Positions 1 to 54,586 of a stretch of 64,000 nucleotides of DNA are shown piece after piece (position 1 is the first letter of the stretch; every line of letters starts with the position of its first letter). The stretch is from Couchioplanes caeruleus. GTDB lineage: Bacteria; Actinomycetota; Actinomycetes; Mycobacteriales; Micromonosporaceae. The position numbers and the translations under genes are program-made. The DNA is taken from contig NZ_RJKL01000001.1 in NCBI RefSeq assembly GCF_003751945.1, forward strand, positions 1,178,001 to 1,242,000, read 5' to 3'. Under the pieces are notes generated by a model. That model made no database searches. It worked only from the letters and a program-made list of their open reading frames with translations, and was not told where the DNA came from.

Positions 1-14433
<14,433 letters not shown>

Positions 14434-14442
14434 GTCGGGGAA

Positions 14443-14448
14443 CCTTCC
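14443..14448 (-). promoter_or_regulatory. Ribosome binding site of PKS-E
   Basis: GGAAGG on the minus strand lies 9 nt before the ATG at 14433 and supports that start. The whole 44-nt gap between PKS-D and PKS-E (14434-14477) holds only this site and part of a short inverted repeat. I see no promoter there, which suggests cotranscription. Confidence 0.75.
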
Positions 14449-14477
14449 GTTGTGCTGTTCGGCCGCGGCGCGTGAAG

Positions 14478-29453
<14,976 letters not shown>

Positions 29454-29459
29454 CGGCAG

Positions 29460-29465
29460 CCTCTC
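29460..29465 (-). promoter_or_regulatory. Ribosome binding site of PKS-D
   Basis: GAGAGG on the minus strand lies 6 nt before the ATG at 29453. It is the best Shine-Dalgarno match near any in-frame start and fixes the start of PKS-D. Confidence 0.7.
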
Positions 29466-29518
29466 GAGTGCGGGACACGGGGTCGGACCCCCGCCTGACT
29501 CACTCTGCAAGATCTGCA

Positions 29519-29534
29519 CTGCGAAAATCCCTAG
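29519..29534 (-). promoter_or_regulatory. PimM-like (PAS-LuxR) operator upstream of PKS-D
   Basis: The minus strand reads CTAGGGATTTTCGCAG, 66 nt upstream of the PKS-D start. The operator I recall for PimM-type PAS-LuxR activators of polyene macrolide clusters is CTVGGGAWWTCCCBAG. This site matches it at 14 of 16 positions, with the first half-site perfect. Known operators of this kind overlap the -35 region. The position in the only gap over 100 nt in the window, just before a PKS gene, fits a promoter for PKS-D and PKS-E. I do not see a convincing -10 hexamer. The match is read by eye and the binding protein is not in the window. Confidence 0.6.
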
Positions 29535-29549
29535 GCCTTGTCCTGACGC

Positions 29550-29600
29550 GGACGAGCGCACCGGGCGGCCGGAGTCCCGTGCCGCCCGGTGCGCTCGTCC
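29550..29600 (-). terminator. Hairpin terminator after the thioesterase gene PKS-C
   Basis: A 20-bp perfect inverted repeat (29550-29569 with 29581-29600) encloses an 11-nt loop. It begins 8 nt after the PKS-C stop codon (TAG, 29609-29611). There is no U-run after it, which is common for actinomycete terminators. Its place at the end of the TE-bearing gene and before the operator-like box suggests it ends the A-B-C transcript and separates it from D-E. Confidence 0.7.
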
Positions 29601-29608
29601 TGCCGGGC

Positions 29609-44995
<15,387 letters not shown>

Positions 44996-45001
44996 GCGAA
45001 A

Positions 45002-45007
45002 CCTTCC
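45002..45007 (-). promoter_or_regulatory. Ribosome binding site of PKS-C
   Basis: GGAAGG lies 6 nt before the ATG at 44995, in the 33-nt gap after PKS-B (44996-45028). The gap holds nothing else of note. Confidence 0.75.
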
Positions 45008-45028
45008 GTGTGTACCGGAGTGCGCGAC

Positions 45029-48000
45029 TCAGCGATCGCCCTGGCGGCCGAGTTCGTTATCGATGAAGGCGAACAGGTCGTCGGCGGACGCGCTCCCGAG
45101 CCGCTCGGCCACCCCGGCGGTGCCGGATTCGGCGGCGCGCCAGGCGTCGAGAATCCGGCGCAGCCGGGTGGTGACCGCGGCCCGGGTGACGTCGTCGGGC
45201 TCGCTGGCGCTGAGAGCGGCACCGAGCCGGTCCAGGTCCGCGAGCAGGGCCGGGCCGTCCTGCGCGGTGTGCTCGCTGACCAGTTCCTTGGTGAGGTGTT
45301 CGGCGAGCACGGCCGGGGTGGGGTGGTCGAAGACCATGGTGGCGGGCAGCCGCAGGCCGGTCACCGCGGTGAGCCGGTTGCGCAGTTCCACCGCGGTGAG
45401 CGAGTCGAAGCCGATGTCGCGGAACTCGCGGTGGGCATCGACGGCGGCCGCCGAGGTGTGGCCGAGCACGCCGGCCGCCTCGGTGCGGATGAGGTCGGCG
45501 ACGTAGCGGATCCGCTCGTCCTCGCGGCGCCCGGCGAGCTGCTGGGTGAGTGCGGCCAGGGTGGCCGCCGTCCCGGCGCTGCCGGCCGCGGTGCGGCGGC
45601 CGCCCTTGACGAGGTCGCGCAGCACGGCCGGGACGACGCCGGGCATCCGCACCCTGGTGGACGACATGCTGACCGGCACCAGGTACGGCGATCCGACCTC
45701 GGTGGCGGTGTCGAAGAGGGCAAGGCCCTGTGCGACGGTGAGCGGCGGCAGACCGGAGGAGGCGCGCTGCATGTCGCTCTCGCTGAGGGTGGCGGTCATG
45801 CCGCTGCCGCCCGCCCAGGCGGGCCAGGCGAGTGACTGTGCGGCGAGGCCTCGCGACCGCCGGTATGCGGCGAGAGCGTCCAGGAACACGTTGCCGGCTG
45901 CGTAGTTGGCCTGTCCGGCGCTGCCCATGATGCCGGAGATCGAGGAGAACAGCACGAACGCGTCGAGATCTTTCGTTGCCGCGTGCAGGTTCCAGGCCGC
46001 GTCGACCTTGGGACGCAGCACGGTGGCGAGCCGGTCCGGGTTCAGGGCGGTGATCACGCCGTCGTCGAGGACACCCGCGGTGTGCACGACCGCGGACAGG
46101 TCGGGAATGCCCGCGACCAGCTCGTCCACGGCGGCACGGTCGGTCAGGTCGCAGGCCACGACCCGGCCCGGCAGCCCGTCCGCGCCGGGCGCGTCCGGAC
46201 CGCGGCGGCTGACCAGCACCAGATTCGCGCCACGCCCGGCGAGATGGTGGGCGAGCTGCGAGCCGAGACCGCCCGTACCGCCGGTGATGAGCACGGTGCC
46301 GCGCGGCGTCCATGCGCCCGACTCCGGCAGGACCGCCCGGCCCAGGCGGGGCACCAGCGTCACGCCGTCGCGGACCGCGAACTGCGGCTCGTCGGCGGGC
46401 ACCGCCTCGATACCGGTGGCGGTGTCGGCCAGCAGGAACCGGTCCGGGTGCTCGGACTGGGCGGCCCGGACGAGACCCCAGACGGCGCTCGCCGCGACGT
46501 CGCGGATCGGGTCGCCGTCGCCGGTGCCGACCGCGCCGTCGGTGACGAAGGCGAGCCGGGCGTCGCCGAAGCGGTCGGTGGCCAACCACTGGTGGATCAG
46601 ACCGAGGGCGTACGCGGTGAGCCGGTGTGCCTCGGCCGCGACGTCCTCGCCGGCGCCCGCGATCGGCACGAGCACCAGATCAGCGTCGCCGTTCACGTCG
46701 TCCAGCTCGTCGGCGAGGGTGACCGTCCGGCCCGCGGTCGACGCGTCGGCGGCGATCCAGCGCAGGTCCAGCAGGGATCCACGGGGACCGTCGGCGGCGG
46801 CCGCCACGGGCTCGCGCAGGGTCACCGACTCGATGGACAGCACCGGCGCGCCGGCCGGGTCGGCGGCCGCGATCCGGTAGCCGTTCGTGCCGCGCCGGGT
46901 CAGCATGGCGCGCAGCCTGGTCGCGCCGGAGGCGTGCAGGGTGACGCCGGTGAACACGGCCGGTTCCAGATCGTCGTCGAGCAGCGCGGTGAGCAGTTCC
47001 GGGTGCAGGCCGAAGTAGCGGGCGTCACCGGCCAGCCCGTCCGGCAGCGCCGCCTCGACCGGGGCGTCGCCGATCTCGTACGGCCGACCGCCGTCCTCGG
47101 CGAGACGACCCGAGGCGTGTGCGATCCACGGCCCGTCGCCGGTACGCGAGTGCACGGCGACCGCACGGCCGCCGTCGTCGCCGGGCACGCCGACGCGGAC
47201 CTGCAGGGTCACGGCGGACTGCTCGGTGAGCGTGAGGGGCGCGCCGATCTCGAGGCGCTCCACGCGGTCGCAGCCGACCTGGTCGCCGGCCCGGAGGGCG
47301 AGTTCCAGCCAGGTCGCGCCGGGCACCGTATCGTGCTCGGCGAGCCACGGGTGCACGCGCAGCGACAGCAGCCCGGTGAGGATGACCTCGTCGGCGCCGG
47401 CCACTGCGACGGCCGCGCCGAGCAGCGGGTGCCGGGCCGCGGCCTGTCCCACGGAGGTGACGTCGCCACCGGAGGAGGCCGGACGCGGCCAGTAACGCTC
47501 GTGCTGGAACGCGTAGGTGGGCAGTGCGATCCGGCGCGCGCCCGGGTACCAGGGGGTCCAGTCCAGGTCGACGCCGTGGACGTACAGGGTGGCCGCGGCG
47601 GCGAGGATCGCCTCGGTCTCGTCGCGGTCGCGGCGCAGCGTCGGTACCACCAGCTCGGCGTCGATCAGCGCGGCCAGCACCGAGTCCGGCCCGGCCTCGA
47701 CGAAGGTGTCCACGCCGAGGCCGCGCATGGCGTCCATGCCGTCGGCGAAGCGGACCGTATCGCGCACGTGCCGCACCCAGTAGTCCGGGTCGGTGACCAG
47801 GCCGGACTCGACCGGTCCGCCGGTGACGTTGGAGATCATCGGCAGGGTCGGCTCGTTCAGCGTGAGGGTCCGGACGACGACGCGGAAGTCGTCGAGCATC
47901 GGCTCCATCAGCGCCGAGTGGAAGGCGTGACTGACACTGAGGCGCCTGCTGCGCGCGAAACCCGCCGCGGCCGCCACGACAGCCGCCTCCGGACCGGACA

Positions 48001-51000
48001 ACACCAGCGAGTCCGGACCGTTGACCGCCGCGACCGAAACGCCGGCCGGCACCTCCGACTCCCGCCCCTCGACCGCGATCATCGCCCCACCGGCCGGCAA
48101 CGCCTGCATCAACCGGGCCCGCGCGGAGATCAGCGTGCACGCGTCCTCGAGGCTGAACACCCCGGCCACATACGCGGCCACGATCTCCCCGACCGAATGC
48201 CCACCCACCACGTCCGGCCGCAGGCCCCACGACTCGAGGAGCCGGTAGAGCGCCACCTCGACGGCGAAGATCGCCGGCTGCGCGCTACCGGTGGCATCGA
48301 GGTCGCCCCAGTCGATCGTCAGGTGCGCACAGACGGCGTCGAACGCCTCGGCGAAGACCGGGAAACGGTCGTACAGACCACGGCCCATACCGGCGCGCTG
48401 CGAACCCTGCCCGGAGAAGACCACGCCGAGACGGCGTCCGGAAGCGACACCGCGGACCACAGTGTCACCGATGAGCACTGCGCGGTGCGCCAGCGCGGCC
48501 CGGCTGGTCGCCAGCGAGAAGCCGATGTCGGCGGGCTCGCCCACGACGGCCCGGACGCGGCCGATCTGCGCGTCCAGCCCCGCCTCGGAACGGGCCGACA
48601 CCGGCAGCGGGACCGGCCCGGCGACCGGTGGGGTCGCGTGTTCCGGCGCGGGCTCGGCCTGCTCCAGGATGACGTGCGCGTTGGTGCCGGAGATGCCGAA
48701 CGACGAGACGCCCGCGCGCACCGGCCGGTTCACCCGGGGCCACGGCTCGGCGGTGATGAGCAGCCGGATCGCCCCGGCGGCCCAGTCGACGTGGGTCGTC
48801 GGCCGGTCCACGTGCAGGGTCTGCGGAAGGACGTGGTGGCGCATCGCCATGACCATCTTGATGATCCCGGCCACGCCGGAGGCCGCCTGGGTGTGCCCGA
48901 GGTTCGACTTGACCGAGCCGAGCAGCAGCGGCCGGTCCGGGTCCCGGTCCCGCCCGTACGTCGCCAGCAGGGCCTGCGCCTCGATGGGATCGCCGAGGGT
49001 GGTGCCGGTGCCGTGCCCCTCCACCACGTCCACGTCGGCGGCGGAGAGCCCGGCCGCCTGCAGGGCGCGGCGGATGACGCGTTGCTGCGAGGGCCCGTTC
49101 GGGGCGGTCAGCCCGTTCGAGGCACCGTCGGAGTTGACCGCCGACCCGCGTACGACCGCGAGGATCTCATGACCGTTGGCGATCGCGTCGGACTGCCGCT
49201 CGACCACCAGCACACCCACGCCCTCGGCCCAGCCGGTGCCGTCCGCCGCGTCCGCGAACGCCTTACAGCGCCCGTCGGGCGCGAGTCCGCCCTGACGGGT
49301 GAAGCCGGTGAAGCTGGTCGGGGTGGACATCACGGTGACGCCACCGGCCAGCGCGAGCGAGCATTCGCCGGTTCGCAGCGCCTGCGCGGCCAGATGCAGC
49401 GCGACCAGCGACGACGAACAGGCCGTGTCCACAGTCAGGGCCGGGCCCTGCAGACCCAGCGTGTACGACACCCGGCCGGAGATGACGCTGGTGGCCAGGC
49501 CGGTGGTGGCGTGCCCCTCGACGTCCTCGCGGGAGTTCATCACCAGGTTCGTGTAGTCCTGGCCGCCCGCACCCATGAACACGCCGGTGCGGCTGCCGGT
49601 GAGGCGTTCCGGGTCGATGCCCGCCCGTTCGATCGCCTCCCAGCTGGTCTCCAGCAGCAGGCGCTGCTGCGGGTCCATGGCGAGCGCCTCGCGCGGGGAG
49701 ATGCCGAAGAACCCGGCGTCGAAGTCGCCCGCGGCGCGCAGGAAGCCGCCGTAGCGGGTGGCGCTGGTGCTGCGCCGGTCCGGGCCCTCGGCGAAAAGGC
49801 CCTGCAGGTCCCAGCCGCGGTCGGCGGGGAACCCGGCGATGGCGTCGCGGCCGCCGGCGACCAGGTCCCACAGCTCGTCCGGCGAGGTGACGCCGCCGGG
49901 CAGGCGGCAGGCCATGCCGACGATGACGATCGGGTCGTCGCCGGCCGCCACCCCCGCCGTGACGATCTCGTCGGCGTGCTCGTCCATCAGGTCGGCGACG
50001 ATCCGTCCGGCCAGCGCGACCGGCGTCGGGTGGTCGAACACCAGGGTGGCGGGCAGCCGCAGGCCGGTGGCGGTGGTGAGCCGGTTGCGCAGTTCCACCG
50101 CGGTGAGCGAGTCGAAACCGAGGTCGCGGAACTCACGCCGGGCGTCGACGGCGGCGGCCGAGGTGTGGCCGAGCACGGCGGCGGCCTCGGCGCGGATCAG
50201 GTCGGTGACCACGCGCTGCCGCTCATCGCCGGTCCGGGCGGCGAGTCGTGCGGTGAGGGCGGCCAGGGCCGCGTCGCCGCCGGGGCTGGTCGCGGCGACG
50301 CGGCGCCCGGCCCGGATCAGGTTGCGGAGCAGCGCCGGCACCACCGGCATCGGGGCGCCGGACGACGGCATGCGGACCGGCATCAGGTAGGGCTCACCGC
50401 CGGGGGCGACGGCGGCGTCGAAGAGTGCGAGGCCCTGTCCGGCGGTGAGCGGCGGCAGACCGGCCGCGGAGATGCGGCGGATCCCGGCGTCGGTGAGGGT
50501 GGCGGTCATGCCGGCGCCACCCGCCCAGGCGGGCCAGGCGAGCGACTGCGCGGCGAGGCCTCGCGACCGCCGGTATGCGGCGAGAGCGTCCAGGAACACG
50601 TTCCCCGCTGCGTAGTTGGCCTGTCCAGGACTGCCCATCACACCGGAGGTGGACGAGAACAGCACGAACGCGTCGAGATCTTTCGTTGCCGCGTGCAGGT
50701 TCCAGGCCGCGTCGACCTTGGGACGCAGCACGGTGGCGAGCCGGTCCGGGTTCAGGGCGGTGATCACGCCGTCGTCGAGGACACCCGCGGTGTGCACGAC
50801 CGCGGACAGGTCGGGAATGCCCGCGACCAGCTCGTCCACGGCGGCACGGTCGGTCAGGTCGCAGGCCACGACCCGGCCCGGCAGCCCGTCCGCGCCGGGC
50901 GCGTCCGGACCGCGGCGGCTGACCAGCACCAGATTCGCGCCACGCCCGGCGAGATGGTGGGCGAGCTGCGAGCCGAGACCGCCCGTACCGCCGGTGATGA

Positions 51001-54000
51001 GCACGGTGCCGCGCGGCGTCCACGCGGTCTCCGCCGCGGGGGTGCGGGTCAGGCGTGGAACGAAGACCTCGCCGCCGCGTACACGGAACTCGGTGTCACC
51101 GGAGGCCAGGTAGCCACCCAGAGCGGGCAGGTCGCCGTCGGTCTGGGCGAGCGCGAAGCGGCCCGGGTTCTCGGATTCCGCCGAACGGACCAGGCCGTGC
51201 ACCGCGGCGGCGGCAAGATCCCGGCGACGGGTGACAAAGAGCAGGCGGCCGTGGTCGTCGCGGGCGAGCCAGTCCTGGACCGCCGTCAGGGCGGCGGCGG
51301 TGATGCGGTGCGTCTCGGCCACCACGTCGTCGCCCTCGGACCCGAACGTCACGATGGTCGGCTCGGCTTCCGCGGCGGCGACCGGCTGGGCCGGCACCCA
51401 GTCGAGGCGCAGCAGCGATCCCGCGGACGTGGCCGTCCCGGGCAGGGCACCGAGGGTGACCCGGCGGGCGGTGAGGACCGGTTCGCCGGCCGGGTCCACC
51501 GCGGCGATCTCGACCGTGTCGTCGCCGGTCGGGGTGACCCGGGCGCGGATCATGGTGGCCGCGGACGCGTGCAGGGAGACGCCGTGCCACGCGACCGGGC
51601 GGCGGCCGTCCGGGAAAAGCTGGGCGAGCAGGGCCGGATCGATGCCGTACGCACCGGCACCGTCCACCGCGAACTCGGCGACGTCGTCACCGGCCGGCAG
51701 CAGATCGGAGCCGTTGTCGAGGGTGCCGTACGCGTTGCGGACCCACTCGCCGCCGGACATCCGCGAGGACAGGGTGACCGGCCGGGTCCCGCCCTCCGCG
51801 GCGCCGACGCGGATCTGCAGGGCGGCCGGCTCGTCCAGGGGGGCGGTCACGGTCAGGTCGCGCACGTGCGGGGTGCCGGTCTCGTCGCCGGCCCGGATGG
51901 CCAGTTCGAGCCAGGCGGTGTCCGGCAGCGCGGGGACGAGGCCGGTGAAGACGGTCTCGTCGGTGTCGGCGAGCGACACGGCCGCGCCGAGCAGCGGGTG
52001 CCGGGGTGCGGTCAGCCCGGCCGCGGCGACGCCGGCGCCGCCGGAAGGCTGCGGCCAGTAGCGCTCGTGCTGAAAGGCGTAGGTGGGCAGCGGGATCCGG
52101 TGGCCGCCGGAGAACCAGGCGCTCAGGTCGACCGGCACGCCGGCGGTCCACAGGCGCCCGGCCGCGGTGGCCAGGGCGGTCTGCTCGTCGCGGTCGCGGC
52201 GCAGGGTCGGCACCACGAGGTCGGCGTCGATCAGGGCAGCCAGCACCGAATCCGGGCCGACCTCGACGAAGGTGTCCACGCCGGCCGCGCGCATGGCCTC
52301 GACGCCGTCGGCGAACCGGACCGTCTCCCGCACGTGCCGCACCCAGTAGGCGGGATCGGTGAACAGGTCGGTCTCGGTCCGGCCTGTGACGTGGGAGACG
52401 AGCGGGGTGGCCGGGCGGTGGAATGCGATCCCGGCGATGGCGTCGGCGAAGGCGTCCAGCATCGGATCCATCAGCGCCGAGTGGAAGGCGTGGCTGACGC
52501 TCAGGCGCTTACTCCGCTCGAAGGCCGCCGCGGCCGCCATGACGGCGGGCTCCGAGCCGGACAGCACAAGCGCGTCCAGGCCGTTGATCGCCGCGATCGA
52601 AACGCCGGCCGGGACCTCCGACTCCCGCCCCTCGACCGCGATCATCGCCCCACCGTCCGGCAACGCCTGCATCAACCGGGCTCGCGCGGAGATCAGCGTG
52701 CACGCGTCCTCGAGGCTGAACACCCCGGCCACGTGCGCGGCCGTGATCTCACCGATCGAGTGCCCGGCGAGAACCGCCGGCCGTAGACCCCACGACTCGA
52801 GGAGCCGGTAGAGCGCCACCTCGACGGCGAAGATCGCCGGCTGCGCGTTGCCGGTGGAATTCAGGTCGTCCCAGTCGATGCTCAGGTGCGCACAGGTGGC
52901 GTCGAACGCCTCAGCGAAGACGGGGAAGCGCTCGTACAGGCCACGGCCCATGCCGACGCGCTGGGTGCCCTGCCCGGAGAAGACCAGCCCGACGGTACGG
53001 CCGGCAGCCTCGCCCCGGATCTCGGTATCGCCGACGAGGGCCGCCCGGTGCGGGAAAACGGTCCGGCGGGTGAGGGAGAAGCCGATGTCGACCGGGGAAC
53101 CCTCGACGGCGCGTACAGCCGCGATCTGCTCCTCCAGCGCGGCGCCGGCGCGCGCGGAGACCGGCAGCGGGACCACCGCCGGTGCCGTCGGCTCGACGGC
53201 GTCGGAAGGAACCTGCTCGACGATGACGTGCGCGTTGGTGCCGGAGATGCCGAACGAGGAGACCCCGCCGCGCCACGGCCGGTCGCAGGGCGGGAGCGGC
53301 GTCGCCCGGGTGGCCAGCCGGACCGCCCCTGAGGCCCAGTTCACCTGCGAGGACGGCCGGTCCGCGTGCAGCGTCGCGGGGACGATGCCGCGCCGCAGCG
53401 CGAGCACCATCTTGATCACGCCGGCGACCCCGGCGGCGGCCTGGGTGTGGCCGATGTTCGACTTGAGGGAGCCGAGCAGCAGCGGCACGTCGCGATCCCG
53501 GCCGTACGTGGCGAGCAGGGCGCCGGCCTCGATGGGGTCGCCGAGTGGGGTGCCGGTGCCGTGCCCCTCGACGACATCGACCTCGCACGGTTGCAGGTCG
53601 GCACTGCGGAGCGCCCGCTGGATGACCCGCTGCTGCGACGGCCCGTTCGGGGCGGTGAAGCCGTTGGAAGCTCCGTCCTGGTTGACCGCTGACCCGCGGA
53701 CCACCGCGAGGACGTCGTGGCCGTTGCGGCGGGCGTCGGACAGCTTCTCCAGGACCAGCAGGCCGACGCCCTCGGCCCAGCCGGTGCCGTCCGCATCGTC
53801 CGCGTACGCCTTGCACCGCCCGTCCGAGGCGAGCCCGCCCTGCCGGCTGAACTCCATCAGGGAGCCGGGCGTGGACATCACGTTCACTCCGCCGGCCAGC
53901 GCCAGCGTGCACTCCCCGTTGCGCAGAGCGTGCGCCGCCAGGTGCAGGGCGACCAGCGACGACGAGCAGGCGGTATCCACGGTGACCGCAGGACCTTCGA

Positions 54001-54586
54001 GGCCCATCGTGTAGGAGACGCGGCCCGAGACGGCGCCGGCCGCGATGCCGGTGCCGATGTCACCGGTGGCGTCGTCCACGTCACGGATCAGCAGATACGC
54101 ATAGTCCTGCCCGTTGGTGCCGAGGTAGACGCCGGTCGGGCTGCGGCGCAGCGACGCCGGGTCGATGCCCGCCGACTCGAACGCCTCCCACGAGGTCTCC
54201 AGCAACAGCCGCTGCTGCGGGTCCATGGTGACCGCCTCGCGCGGCGAGATCCCGAAGAACCCGGCGTCGAAGCCCGCCACGTCGTCGAGGAAGCCGCCCT
54301 CCTGGCTGACCGGCATGCCGCGCGCGTCGACACCGGCCTCGCGCAGGGCGGTCAGATCCCACCCGCGGTCGCCGGGGAAGCCGCCGATGGCGTCGCCACC
54401 CTCGATCAGCAGCCGCCACAGGTCCTCGGGCGACCGGACGCCGCCCGGGTACCGGCAGCTCATTCCGACGATCGCGATCGGTTCGGTGCGTTGCTCGATG
54501 AGTTGTTGGTTCTGCCGGCGCAGCCGCTCGGTCTCCTTGACCGACGAGCGCAGTGCCTCGACGACCCGGTCGCTGGGCGAGGTCAT
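45029..54586 (-). CDS. PKS-B: type I modular polyketide synthase, two polyol-forming modules
   Basis: This 3185-residue enzyme adds two malonyl units and reduces each beta-ketone to a hydroxyl. The order is docking helix (1-33, [15 protein letters not shown]), B1 KS-AT-DH(dead)-KR-ACP (34-1530), B2 KS-AT-DH(dead)-KR-ACP (1551-3100) and a C-terminal docking segment ending [10 protein letters not shown]. Both ATs have HAFH. Both DHs lost catalytic residues, so both modules should stop at a B-type hydroxyl, C11 and C9 counted from the thioester. The start codon overlaps the PKS-A stop as ATGA, which suggests translational coupling. An AGGAG stands 11 nt upstream inside PKS-A. Its two KR domains share a 368-bp identical stretch, and parts of its second module are nearly identical to PKS-C. 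Confidence 0.97.
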   Translation of the reverse strand: MTSPSDRVVEALRSSVKETERLRRQNQQLIEQRTEPIAIVGMSCRYPGGVRSPEDLWRLLIEGGDAIGGFPGDRGWDLTALREAGVDARGMPVSQEGGFLDDVAGFDAGFFGISPREAVTMDPQQRLLLETSWEAFESAGIDPASLRRSPTGVYLGTNGQDYAYLLIRDVDDATGDIGTGIAAGAVSGRVSYTMGLEGPAVTVDTACSSSLVALHLAAHALRNGECTLALAGGVNVMSTPGSLMEFSRQGGLASDGRCKAYADDADGTGWAEGVGLLVLEKLSDARRNGHDVLAVVRGSAVNQDGASNGFTAPNGPSQQRVIQRALRSADLQPCEVDVVEGHGTGTPLGDPIEAGALLATYGRDRDVPLLLGSLKSNIGHTQAAAGVAGVIKMVLALRRGIVPATLHADRPSSQVNWASGAVRLATRATPLPPCDRPWRGGVSSFGISGTNAHVIVEQVPSDAVEPTAPAVVPLPVSARAGAALEEQIAAVRAVEGSPVDIGFSLTRRTVFPHRAALVGDTEIRGEAAGRTVGLVFSGQGTQRVGMGRGLYERFPVFAEAFDATCAHLSIDWDDLNSTGNAQPAIFAVEVALYRLLESWGLRPAVLAGHSIGEITAAHVAGVFSLEDACTLISARARLMQALPDGGAMIAVEGRESEVPAGVSIAAINGLDALVLSGSEPAVMAAAAAFERSKRLSVSHAFHSALMDPMLDAFADAIAGIAFHRPATPLVSHVTGRTETDLFTDPAYWVRHVRETVRFADGVEAMRAAGVDTFVEVGPDSVLAALIDADLVVPTLRRDRDEQTALATAAGRLWTAGVPVDLSAWFSGGHRIPLPTYAFQHERYWPQPSGGAGVAAAGLTAPRHPLLGAAVSLADTDETVFTGLVPALPDTAWLELAIRAGDETGTPHVRDLTVTAPLDEPAALQIRVGAAEGGTRPVTLSSRMSGGEWVRNAYGTLDNGSDLLPAGDDVAEFAVDGAGAYGIDPALLAQLFPDGRRPVAWHGVSLHASAATMIRARVTPTGDDTVEIAAVDPAGEPVLTARRVTLGALPGTATSAGSLLRLDWVPAQPVAAAEAEPTIVTFGSEGDDVVAETHRITAAALTAVQDWLARDDHGRLLFVTRRRDLAAAAVHGLVRSAESENPGRFALAQTDGDLPALGGYLASGDTEFRVRGGEVFVPRLTRTPAAETAWTPRGTVLITGGTGGLGSQLAHHLAGRGANLVLVSRRGPDAPGADGLPGRVVACDLTDRAAVDELVAGIPDLSAVVHTAGVLDDGVITALNPDRLATVLRPKVDAAWNLHAATKDLDAFVLFSSTSGVMGSPGQANYAAGNVFLDALAAYRRSRGLAAQSLAWPAWAGGAGMTATLTDAGIRRISAAGLPPLTAGQGLALFDAAVAPGGEPYLMPVRMPSSGAPMPVVPALLRNLIRAGRRVAATSPGGDAALAALTARLAARTGDERQRVVTDLIRAEAAAVLGHTSAAAVDARREFRDLGFDSLTAVELRNRLTTATGLRLPATLVFDHPTPVALAGRIVADLMDEHADEIVTAGVAAGDDPIVIVGMACRLPGGVTSPDELWDLVAGGRDAIAGFPADRGWDLQGLFAEGPDRRSTSATRYGGFLRAAGDFDAGFFGISPREALAMDPQQRLLLETSWEAIERAGIDPERLTGSRTGVFMGAGGQDYTNLVMNSREDVEGHATTGLATSVISGRVSYTLGLQGPALTVDTACSSSLVALHLAAQALRTGECSLALAGGVTVMSTPTSFTGFTRQGGLAPDGRCKAFADAADGTGWAEGVGVLVVERQSDAIANGHEILAVVRGSAVNSDGASNGLTAPNGPSQQRVIRRALQAAGLSAADVDVVEGHGTGTTLGDPIEAQALLATYGRDRDPDRPLLLGSVKSNLGHTQAASGVAGIIKMVMAMRHHVLPQTLHVDRPTTHVDWAAGAIRLLITAEPWPRVNRPVRAGVSSFGISGTNAHVILEQAEPAPEHATPPVAGPVPLPVSARSEAGLDAQIGRVRAVVGEPADIGFSLATSRAALAHRAVLIGDTVVRGVASGRRLGVVFSGQGSQRAGMGRGLYDRFPVFAEAFDAVCAHLTIDWGDLDATGSAQPAIFAVEVALYRLLESWGLRPDVVGGHSVGEIVAAYVAGVFSLEDACTLISARARLMQALPAGGAMIAVEGRESEVPAGVSVAAVNGPDSLVLSGPEAAVVAAAAGFARSRRLSVSHAFHSALMEPMLDDFRVVVRTLTLNEPTLPMISNVTGGPVESGLVTDPDYWVRHVRDTVRFADGMDAMRGLGVDTFVEAGPDSVLAALIDAELVVPTLRRDRDETEAILAAAATLYVHGVDLDWTPWYPGARRIALPTYAFQHERYWPRPASSGGDVTSVGQAAARHPLLGAAVAVAGADEVILTGLLSLRVHPWLAEHDTVPGATWLELALRAGDQVGCDRVERLEIGAPLTLTEQSAVTLQVRVGVPGDDGGRAVAVHSRTGDGPWIAHASGRLAEDGGRPYEIGDAPVEAALPDGLAGDARYFGLHPELLTALLDDDLEPAVFTGVTLHASGATRLRAMLTRRGTNGYRIAAADPAGAPVLSIESVTLREPVAAAADGPRGSLLDLRWIAADASTAGRTVTLADELDDVNGDADLVLVPIAGAGEDVAAEAHRLTAYALGLIHQWLATDRFGDARLAFVTDGAVGTGDGDPIRDVAASAVWGLVRAAQSEHPDRFLLADTATGIEAVPADEPQFAVRDGVTLVPRLGRAVLPESGAWTPRGTVLITGGTGGLGSQLAHHLAGRGANLVLVSRRGPDAPGADGLPGRVVACDLTDRAAVDELVAGIPDLSAVVHTAGVLDDGVITALNPDRLATVLRPKVDAAWNLHAATKDLDAFVLFSSISGIMGSAGQANYAAGNVFLDALAAYRRSRGLAAQSLAWPAWAGGSGMTATLSESDMQRASSGLPPLTVAQGLALFDTATEVGSPYLVPVSMSSTRVRMPGVVPAVLRDLVKGGRRTAAGSAGTAATLAALTQQLAGRREDERIRYVADLIRTEAAGVLGHTSAAAVDAHREFRDIGFDSLTAVELRNRLTAVTGLRLPATMVFDHPTPAVLAEHLTKELVSEHTAQDGPALLADLDRLGAALSASEPDDVTRAAVTTRLRRILDAWRAAESGTAGVAERLGSASADDLFAFIDNELGRQGDR
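45945..46312. repeat. 368-bp direct repeat, copy 1 (KR of module B2)
   Basis: This is identical by reading to 50655-51022. It covers the KR from the nucleotide-binding motif to the catalytic serine. Similarity continues imperfectly on the low-coordinate side. Confidence 0.9.
47892..48470. repeat. 579-bp direct repeat, copy 2 (AT of module B2)
   Basis: This is the partner of 42858-43436 in the AT of module C1, in the same orientation and 5034 bp away. Confidence 0.88.
48873..49294. repeat. 422-bp direct repeat, copy 2 (KS of module B2)
   Basis: This is the partner of 39084-39505 in the KS of module C2, 9789 bp away. Confidence 0.88.
49990..54487 (-). other. PKS module B1: KS-AT(malonyl)-DH(dead)-KR-ACP
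   Basis: The KS is intact. The AT has GHSIGE and HAFH at 699-702. The DH has lost the whole HPWLxDHxxxGxxxxP region ([12 protein letters not shown] stands in its place), and ALLAQ replaces ALLDA. The KR has GGTGGLG, LDD, LFSS and Tyr1325. The ACP serine is Ser1493. A hydroxyl at C11 is predicted. Confidence 0.9.
50655..51022. repeat. 368-bp direct repeat, copy 2 (KR of module B1)
   Basis: This is the partner of 45945-46312 in the KR of module B2, 4710 bp away and in the same orientation. Confidence 0.9.
54583..54586 (-). promoter_or_regulatory. ATGA stop-start overlap of PKS-A and PKS-B
   Basis: The TGA stop of PKS-A (54585-54583) and the ATG of PKS-B (54586-54584) overlap by two bases within ATGA. 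This arrangement usually means translational coupling, which would keep the two partner proteins in balance. Confidence 0.85.

Larger units (their letters stand above)
45290..49937 (-). other. PKS module B2: KS-AT(malonyl)-DH(dead)-KR-ACP
   Basis: The KS is intact, with EGHGTGT in place of EAHGTGT. The AT has HAFH at 2220-2223. The DH motif reads [12 protein letters not shown], missing about five residues of HxxxGxxxxP. The YGP segment is absent and ELLTA replaces ALLDA. The KR has GGTGGLG, LDD, LFSS and Tyr2895. The ACP serine is Ser3062. A hydroxyl at C9 is predicted. Confidence 0.9.

Noticed and set aside
46770..47480. Active dehydratase in module B2 giving an extra alkene
   Set aside because: HxxxGxxxxP is shortened, the YGP segment is missing and the ALLDA aspartate is threonine, so activity is unlikely.
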